Assembly: GCF_003641205.1 (NCBI RefSeq)
Contig: NZ_CP032762.1
Coordinates: 2,542,001-2,606,000, forward strand
Direction: 5' to 3'
Length of the DNA stretch: 64,000 nt
Source of the DNA: Rhodococcus sp. P1Y
GTDB taxonomy: Bacteria; Actinomycetota; Actinomycetes; Mycobacteriales; Mycobacteriaceae
The notes under the pieces were generated by a model. That model saw only the letters and a list, made by a program, of their open reading frames with translations, ran no database searches and had not been told where the DNA came from. This document shows positions 58,662 through 64,000 of this stretch, one piece after another; position 1 is the first letter of the stretch, and every line of letters starts with the position of its first letter. Both the position numbers and the translations under genes were made by a program.

Positions 58662-60689
58662 TCAGCGCATCAGCAAGGTGAACGAGTGTTCTCGTACGAG
58701 AATTGTCTTACCTGACTTCTCGTAGGCCTGGTCCGGATCGCTCGAGAGCACCTGCTGCCAGTCCGCGCCGGGCAGCGTGAACTCGACTGTGCCACCGGAG
58801 CTGTTCACCAGCCAACCGAAGGTCGACTCGTCGTCCACCGACGCGAGCTCGACCAGCAGCGACAGCGCGGCGCCGTCGGACCAGTCCTCGTCGGTCAGTT
58901 TCGCGCCGTCCGCACGGTAGAAATCGACGTAGGTGTCGGCGTCGGAGTCGCTGTCGTGCCGGAACCACGTCGGCCGAAGGGCCGAGTGCTCGCGTCGGAG
59001 ATCGATGAGATCGGCGGTGAACTGCCGGAGATCCTGATCGGCGTCGTCCCAGTGGAACCAGGACAGCTCGTTGTCCTGGCAGTAGGCATTGTTGTTCCCG
59101 TTCTGAGTGCGGCCGATCTCGTCACCACCGAGGATCATCGGAACCCCGGCCGACAGCAGCAGGGTGGCGAGGTGGTTGCGTTGCTGCCGCGCACGCAGAG
59201 CGCGTATTCCTTCGTCCTCGGTCGGGCCCTCGGCGCCGCCGCCCCACGATCGGTTGTCGGATTCACCGTCCTCGTTGTTCTCGCCGTTCGCATCGTTGTG
59301 CTTGTCGTCGTAACTGTTCAGATCCGCGAGAGTGAACCCATCGTGAGCGGTGACGAAGTTGACGCTGGCCAACGTCGGTCGGCGGGTGCTCTCGTAGACG
59401 TCCGGGCTGCCGGTGATCCGCTGCGCGAAGGCCCCGAGTGAGCCGACCTCACCGCGCCAGAAGTCGCGAACGTCGTCGCGGAACTTGCCGTTCCATTCCG
59501 ACCACCGAGCCGGAAATCCGCCGACCTGGTACCCATGGGTGTCCCAGGGCTCGGCGATGAGCTTGACCGACGCCAGCGTCGGATCCTGGTGCACCAGATC
59601 GAGAAACGCGCTGTGCTTGTCGAGATCCGAGTCCTGGCGAGTCAGCGTGCTGGCAAGGTCGAATCGGAAACCGTCGACGTGCATCTCGGTGACCCAGTAG
59701 CGCAACGAGTCCATGATCAACGCCAAAGCCGCCGGGTGACCGACGTTGACGCTGTTGCCGGTCCCCGTCGTGTCGAAGTAGGAGCCCCTGTCGTCCTCGA
59801 CCAACCGGTAGTAGGAGCGGTTGTCGATTCCCTTGAACGACAACGTCGGTCCCAGGTGATTGCCCTCGGCAGTGTGGTTGTAGACGACGTCGAGGATGAC
59901 TTCGATGCCCGCGGCGTGAAGCGCCTTGACCATCGACTTGAATTCGTCGACCTGACCACCGGTATCACCGGCGCTGCTGTACTCGCCGTGCGGAGCGAGG
60001 AAACCGATGGAGTTGTAACCCCAGTAGTTACGGCGCCCCTCCTCGAGCAGATGCGAATCCTGGACGAACTGGTGGATGGGCATAAGCTCGACGGCCGTGA
60101 CACCGAGATCGGTCAGAGACCGTATTGCCGCGGGATGTGCAAGGCCCGCGTACGTACCTCGGATGTTCTCGTCGACTCCCGGATGGAGCGCAGTGAACCC
60201 CTTGACATGGACCTCGTAGACAACGCTTTCTGAAAGAGGGATTCGAGGCGGAGTGTCGGTACCCCAATCGAACTCGGAGTATGTGACCACCGATCGAGGC
60301 ATGGAGTCGGCGGAATCGGCCTCGTTGAGCGTCTCCGGTTCGTCGTGCAGATGGGAGAAGACCGACTCGTTCCAGTCGACCGATCCGGTTATCGCGCGAG
60401 CATAAGGATCGAGAAGGAGCTTGTTCGCGTTGTGACGCAGCCCTTCTGCGGGGTTCCAGGGTCCGTCGACCCTGAAGCCGTAGGTCGAGCCGCCACGCAT
60501 GCCATCGACGAATCCGTGAAAGACGTGTCCAGTTCGGTCACGCAACACTGTCGACGACGCCTCGGCGCCATCGTCGTCGAAGACGACGACCGTGACGACA
60601 TCGGCGGTCTCGGAGTACACCGCGACGTTGGCTCTGCCGTTCGGCAGCAGCGAAACTCCAAGAGGATAAGGGGTGCTCACTTCGGTCAT
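58662..60689 (-). CDS. glgX: Glycogen debranching enzyme
   Basis: A 675-residue GH13 enzyme with N-terminal CBM48-like domain (YPLGVSLLPNGRANVAVYSE) and the (beta/alpha)8 catalytic domain: DVVYNHTAEGN, Asp in VDGFRFDLAS, Glu in KLIAEPWDT, and Asp in FVTAHDGF, followed by a C-terminal beta domain. It hydrolyses alpha-1,6 bonds of limit dextrins in glycogen breakdown. No other glycogen gene adjoins it. The internal run of Asn/Asp residues (~470-490, NDANGENNEDGESDNRSWGG) is normal for GlgX. Confidence 0.93.
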   Translation of the reverse strand: MTEVSTPYPLGVSLLPNGRANVAVYSETADVVTVVVFDDDGAEASSTVLRDRTGHVFHGFVDGMRGGSTYGFRVDGPWNPAEGLRHNANKLLLDPYARAITGSVDWNESVFSHLHDEPETLNEADSADSMPRSVVTYSEFDWGTDTPPRIPLSESVVYEVHVKGFTALHPGVDENIRGTYAGLAHPAAIRSLTDLGVTAVELMPIHQFVQDSHLLEEGRRNYWGYNSIGFLAPHGEYSSAGDTGGQVDEFKSMVKALHAAGIEVILDVVYNHTAEGNHLGPTLSFKGIDNRSYYRLVEDDRGSYFDTTGTGNSVNVGHPAALALIMDSLRYWVTEMHVDGFRFDLASTLTRQDSDLDKHSAFLDLVHQDPTLASVKLIAEPWDTHGYQVGGFPARWSEWNGKFRDDVRDFWRGEVGSLGAFAQRITGSPDVYESTRRPTLASVNFVTAHDGFTLADLNSYDDKHNDANGENNEDGESDNRSWGGGAEGPTEDEGIRALRARQQRNHLATLLLSAGVPMILGGDEIGRTQNGNNNAYCQDNELSWFHWDDADQDLRQFTADLIDLRREHSALRPTWFRHDSDSDADTYVDFYRADGAKLTDEDWSDGAALSLLVELASVDDESTFGWLVNSSGGTVEFTLPGADWQQVLSSDPDQAYEKSGKTILVREHSFTLLMR

Positions 60690-60761
60690 TGCTGGTCATT
60701 ACCCCGCGGAAGGGGCAGCAAACACGTTTGGGAACACCCCGGTGTCGGGTACGGCACACAC

Positions 60762-60956
60762 ATGGCTGATTACAGAGTTCTCAACCCGACAGGCGACGTC
60801 GTCGCGACCAAGAACATCGACAGCGCCGAGGATGCGTACACATGGTTCATCGACGAGAAAGCCGACAACTCCGAACTGGGGTGGCGCCTCGAAGTCGACC
60901 ACGACGGTGACTGGGCTTTCGTCGATGACACCGAGGGCAATTCGGCCAGCAAGTAG
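60762..60956 (+). CDS. Small hypothetical protein, 64 aa
   Basis: A short acidic protein (MADYRVLNPTGDVVATKNID, then AEDAYTWFIDEKADNSELGW) with a single compact domain that is likely beta-alpha-beta. No family recognised. The codon pattern and start/stop position between divergent and convergent genes support it as real, but its upstream ribosome site is weak. Confidence 0.6.
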   Translation: MADYRVLNPTGDVVATKNIDSAEDAYTWFIDEKADNSELGWRLEVDHDGDWAFVDDTEGNSASK

Positions 60957-60962
60957 GTCCGA

Positions 60963-61454
60963 TTACCGCTGGTTCGTCTGATTCCTGATCAGGGGGACCA
61001 GCGGTACCCCGTTGTCGATTTTCTCGTCCCCACATTGAACGAATCCATGGGCCAGATACATGTCCACGAGATAGCTCGGTGAATCGATTCGGCATGGGGC
61101 CTCGCCCACGTCCGCCAGAGCCGCCTGAAGTAACCGTGTGGTGTGGCCATGGCCACGGTCAGAACGCCGCGTGCACAAATGTCCGAGCCTGAAGGTGCTC
61201 GAGTGTCCTTCCGATTCCTCCAGCAATCGCACGGTCCCGATCACCTCGCCGTCACGTTCCAGCCAGAAATGGCGCGTCGACGCAAGCAGATCGAATCCAT
61301 CCAGCTCGGGGTAGAACAGTGCCTGTTCTACGACGAACACCTCGACACGCAGCTTCAAGAGCGCGTACAGACGGTCGGTGGCGAGGTCGGGTGCCCATGC
61401 TCTGGTGAGAGTGGGTGGACGCGTAGCAACACCGTTCATGGGTAGCGTTGTCAT
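60963..61454 (-). CDS. GNAT acetyltransferase (ElaA-like)
   Basis: A 163-residue GNAT protein with the ElaA-type opening RVEVFVVEQALFYPELDGFD and the acetyl-CoA loop RSDRGHGHTTRLL (R/Q-x-x-G-x-G/A variant). Substrate unknown. The start is 1 bp before the stop of the upstream glycosyltransferase gene, with GGAGG 11 nt ahead, so it closes that operon. Confidence 0.83.
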   Translation of the reverse strand: MTTLPMNGVATRPPTLTRAWAPDLATDRLYALLKLRVEVFVVEQALFYPELDGFDLLASTRHFWLERDGEVIGTVRLLEESEGHSSTFRLGHLCTRRSDRGHGHTTRLLQAALADVGEAPCRIDSPSYLVDMYLAHGFVQCGDEKIDNGVPLVPLIRNQTNQR

Positions 61455-62306
61455 CTAGGGCGTTTCCTCCGTGTTCGCTTTATTGTCCAGTATTCGTATA
61501 CCCGCAGGTTCCGAGTTCACCCGTTCTATCAAACCGCGGCGTTCGAACTCGTCGAGCCAGCCCGTCATCGGCCAGCGGTTCCAACGGCGATGAAACACTG
61601 TCGAATTGCGCACTATGTCGACCAGATGCTCGACGGGCGGTGACGACACGGGGTGATGAAGGTGATAGGCATGGGCCCCGCCGACCCACCTCACACCGAT
61701 TCCCGACGCCTGTGCCACGGCCGCGAAGTCGGTGTCCTCGCCGCCGTAGCCGTGGTAGCCCTCGTGAAACCCGCCGATCGTGCGCCACGTGCTCGGGGTG
61801 ACGGCGAACGACAGTGACCAGAACAGGTCGTAATCGGTACCGACGATCACGGCGCCGTCGTCCGGGTTGGGGCGCGCCGGGTGTGGATCGGTTGCCGAGC
61901 GCAGTTGCGCTGCGCTCCAACCTGAGTCGTTGGGCGGCAAATACGTCACCGGCCCACACAGCAGGGTGCCGTCGTGTCGGTCGGTGGCCGCGGCGTAACG
62001 GGTCAGCATGTGTTCGCCGGGGGTGCAGTCGACGTCGAGAAATACGAGCAAGTCGGCGCCCCGCTCGATTGCAGTGCCGGCGCCGAGGTTTCGGGCCCTC
62101 GCGAGCGGCAACGACCGCTCCGTTCGGTCGAGATACATGACCTCGGCGTCGCTGTCCGCTGCGTCGACGACTCCGCGGATCCCGTCGTCGCCCATCGACA
62201 CCACCACGTGTTTACAGGCTTTCAGCGAAGACCGAGCTAGACCTTCGATCTGTGCGGTCAGGTGGTCGTGACGACCCGCGACCACAGTGATCACCGCGAT
62301 CTTCAT
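61455..62306 (-). CDS. Family 2 glycosyltransferase
   Basis: A 283-residue GT-A protein: IAVITVVAGRHDHLTAQIEG, LARARNLGAGTAIERGADLL, the metal-binding FLDVDCTPGEH and the acceptor-site GYHGYGGEDTDFAA. No membrane helix. It overlaps the next upstream glycosyltransferase by 4 bp (ATGA). The ATG at 62306 was chosen by the overlap. Confidence 0.88.
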   Translation of the reverse strand: MKIAVITVVAGRHDHLTAQIEGLARSSLKACKHVVVSMGDDGIRGVVDAADSDAEVMYLDRTERSLPLARARNLGAGTAIERGADLLVFLDVDCTPGEHMLTRYAAATDRHDGTLLCGPVTYLPPNDSGWSAAQLRSATDPHPARPNPDDGAVIVGTDYDLFWSLSFAVTPSTWRTIGGFHEGYHGYGGEDTDFAAVAQASGIGVRWVGGAHAYHLHHPVSSPPVEHLVDIVRNSTVFHRRWNRWPMTGWLDEFERRGLIERVNSEPAGIRILDNKANTEETP

Positions 62307-63292
62307 CGGTTTGCCGTATCGACGAGCGCCTGTGCCGCGCGAAGTGCTGCGCGTGTCGGACGAAGTCGATCCCATGCTCTCGTGTCGAGTGCCCGCGCGC
62401 GCGGCAGCAACGCTGCCCAGTCCTGTGGGCTCGGCCACTGCGGGGCCAGGACGGCCGCGCCCGCGGCCTCCAGTGCTCGGGCGGTCGCGTGCTGTTCGTG
62501 AAATGGACGTTGCTGGGGAACGACGACAGCCGACCCACCGGCGCACGCGCAGTCCGCAATTGCGTTCTGGCCGGCGTGGGTGACGACCACCGTTGCCGAA
62601 CACAGTGCGGGCCATACGTCGTCCATCCAGGAGGCTTCGTCGAGACCTGCTGCACGCCAATGATAGTGGGGGTTCGCAGTGTGGGCGGCGGCGATGTCCG
62701 CGGTGGTCAGTGAAGTCCCGCCTGCGCCGCCGAGGACGAGCACCGTGGGCTCGGCTGGCAACGGTTCCTTCGGACGACCGTCGAAGCGGCTGATCGCCCC
62801 GACGTACCAGGTTTTGGACGAATACGGATGCAGCCAGCTGGGATCGTAGAAGCCCTGTGACCACGGCGCAATGATCGTCGTGGCCGCCCGGTACGCAAGC
62901 TGATGAGGATCGTCGGTTCGTTCACCCGGCATGGCCATTACCGTGACCTTCACGCCGAGCAAACGGACGAACAATACGACCTCCACGGAGACGTCGACGA
63001 CGAACACACTCGGCCGCTCCCTAGCGATCCAGTCGGCGATGGCGGCCATGCGGTCGGTGAGCCCTCGGACGCCGACCGGTGCCCAGTGAACGATGCCGCC
63101 CGCGGTGTGATCGGACGGCGCTTCGGTGTCGCTGTCGTCGGTGTCGAGTGGGAGCGTTATCCACTCCACCTCGCTGTGCGCCGGTCGCCGACTCGACGAC
63201 AGCACGGTGACGGGCTCGTCGAGCGCGGCTGCGATCGATGTCGCCCGCGTGACGTGACCGGAACCGTGGTGATGTGCGTAGTACCCGATCAC
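62303..63292 (-). CDS. MurG/GT1-like glycosyltransferase
   Basis: A 329-residue GT-B protein: N-terminal YYAHHHGSGHVTRATSIAAA and the C-terminal nucleotide-sugar site VVVTHAGQNAIADCACAGG then PQQRPFHEQHATAR. A GTG start overlaps the preceding glycosyltransferase stop by 4 bp. The acceptor is probably a cell-surface or lipid-linked glycan; this is not visible from the sequence. Confidence 0.85.
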   Translation of the reverse strand: MIGYYAHHHGSGHVTRATSIAAALDEPVTVLSSSRRPAHSEVEWITLPLDTDDSDTEAPSDHTAGGIVHWAPVGVRGLTDRMAAIADWIARERPSVFVVDVSVEVVLFVRLLGVKVTVMAMPGERTDDPHQLAYRAATTIIAPWSQGFYDPSWLHPYSSKTWYVGAISRFDGRPKEPLPAEPTVLVLGGAGGTSLTTADIAAAHTANPHYHWRAAGLDEASWMDDVWPALCSATVVVTHAGQNAIADCACAGGSAVVVPQQRPFHEQHATARALEAAGAAVLAPQWPSPQDWAALLPRARALDTRAWDRLRPTRAALRAAQALVDTANR

Positions 63293-64000
63293 GCGGCCAC
63301 GTCCAGCACCATCGATCGGTAAAGCCCCAGATACTGCTCGACCATTCGGGTCTCGGAACAGACCGATTCCGCACGGGCCCGCGCGTCGACGCGAGAGAGC
63401 TCGGCCGCTTCGAGAATCGCTCGCGCCAGATCCTGCACGTCGTCCGCATCCGCGAGCCGACCGGACGATCGATCGACGATCTCGGGGATTCCGCCGCGCG
63501 CGAATGCGGCAACCGGGGTGCCGCACGACAATGCCTCGGCGACGACGAGACCGTACGGTTCCTCCCAGACTGGAGTTACGAGCGCGACTGCGGAAGCGCC
63601 TACGAGGGTGGCCAACTCCTGCTGGCGAAGATGGCCCGCATACGTGACGTTCCCTCCCAATCTCGGGGCGACCTCGGCGTCGAAATACGCGGTGTTCGAG
63701 ATCGGTCCTGCCAGTACGAGAGAAATTCCGGCGAGCCGGGCCGCATCGATGGCTAGGTGCGGGCCTTTCTCCGGAACCAGGCGGCCAGACCACACTGCGC
63801 GGTCGCCGCCCGGGCCCGAGGGCCAGCGATCGAGTGAGATGCCGTTGAGGACGACGTTGATGTCGCCCACCACGGGCGCCCACTGTCGCGCGGCGTGTGC
63901 ACTGACAGCCGCGAACTCGGAGGCCGTGCTCCGCGAGACCGCGATCGCCGATTCCAACCACGCGAACGGGGGTGTGTGAAGTGTGGTCAGCATCGGGGTG
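63289..64000 (-). CDS. Family 4 glycosyltransferase, 5' end outside window
   Basis: The frame stays open to base 64000 on the minus strand, so the gene's start is beyond the window. The visible ~237 residues show a GT-B C-terminal half: NVVLNGISLDRW, WSGRLVPEKGPHLAIDAARL, and the E-x7-E pattern in VWEEPYGLVVAEALSCGTPV. It is probably the first or an early gene of the glycosyltransferase operon. Confidence 0.88.
   Translation of the reverse strand, partial: TPMLTTLHTPPFAWLESAIAVSRSTASEFAAVSAHAARQWAPVVGDINVVLNGISLDRWPSGPGGDRAVWSGRLVPEKGPHLAIDAARLAGISLVLAGPISNTAYFDAEVAPRLGGNVTYAGHLRQQELATLVGASAVALVTPVWEEPYGLVVAEALSCGTPVAAFARGGIPEIVDRSSGRLADADDVQDLARAILEAAELSRVDARARAESVCSETRMVEQYLGLYRSMVLDVAA

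Noticed and set aside
1..64000. CRISPR arrays, tRNA/rRNA genes, insertion sequences, phage genes
   Set aside because: I looked for regular repeats, cloverleaf ends, transposases and integrases by eye and found none; short or divergent ones could be missed without a search tool.

Overview
This 64 kb window reads as chromosome of a high-GC mycolata actinobacterium, most likely Rhodococcus or Rhodococcoides. The main grounds are: many GTG starts, genes packed with ATGA/GTGA overlaps, a carboxylic acid reductase, an FprB-type ferredoxin reductase fusion next to an AurF-like diiron protein, DUF5313, ANTAR and LapA-like proteins, and numerous TetR regulators. I found no rRNA, tRNA, CRISPR array, insertion sequence or phage gene.

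Layout. 1-6.9 kb: two PrpF-type isomerase genes (the first cut by the window edge) around a LysR gene, followed by a binding-protein ABC importer; probably an organic-acid uptake and isomerisation locus. 7-19.5 kb: a diguanylate cyclase, a hydrolase, an SDR/TetR pair with a double operator, formaldehyde dehydrogenase, a glutaminase-STAS fusion, a second SDR with a TetR-type regulator, and an ECF41 sigma factor facing an FAD oxidoreductase across a matched pair of promoter-like motifs. 19.5-31 kb: CinA, DedA, a CsbD/LapA/YihY stress cluster, OhrR and an Ohr/OsmC protein, a second formaldehyde-dehydrogenase-like enzyme, a partner-switching set (two STAS proteins, an RsbW-like kinase, a PAS-PP2C phosphatase) with no sigma gene, and a secreted beta-propeller protein. 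31-39.4 kb: ANTAR regulator, dapA, thiD-like kinase, ThiF-like protein, FeeM-like protein, GGDEF protein, and membrane and lipid genes.

39.7-45.5 kb is the most distinctive part. Six genes joined by 4-8 bp overlaps encode a HAD-fold protein without its catalytic aspartates, a sugar-phosphate cyclase, an O-methyltransferase, an ATP-grasp ligase, a D-Ala-D-Ala-ligase-like enzyme and a TauD-type dioxygenase. The middle four match the mycosporine-like amino acid (UV sunscreen) pathway mysA-D. The two flanking genes are not part of the textbook pathway, and the dioxygenase carries a one-base frameshift. A FUSC-type membrane protein follows and might act in export.

46.6-64 kb: a 2-hydroxyacid dehydrogenase, the AurF/FprB redox pair behind a palindromic operator, a full-length carboxylic acid reductase with its own palindrome, a Tat-exported PhlG-family hydrolase divergent from a TetR gene, isopentenyl-diphosphate isomerase, a gamma-butyrolactone-receptor-like regulator next to an acyl-CoA dehydrogenase, the glycogen debranching enzyme GlgX, and an operon of three glycosyltransferases and an acetyltransferase that runs off the right edge.
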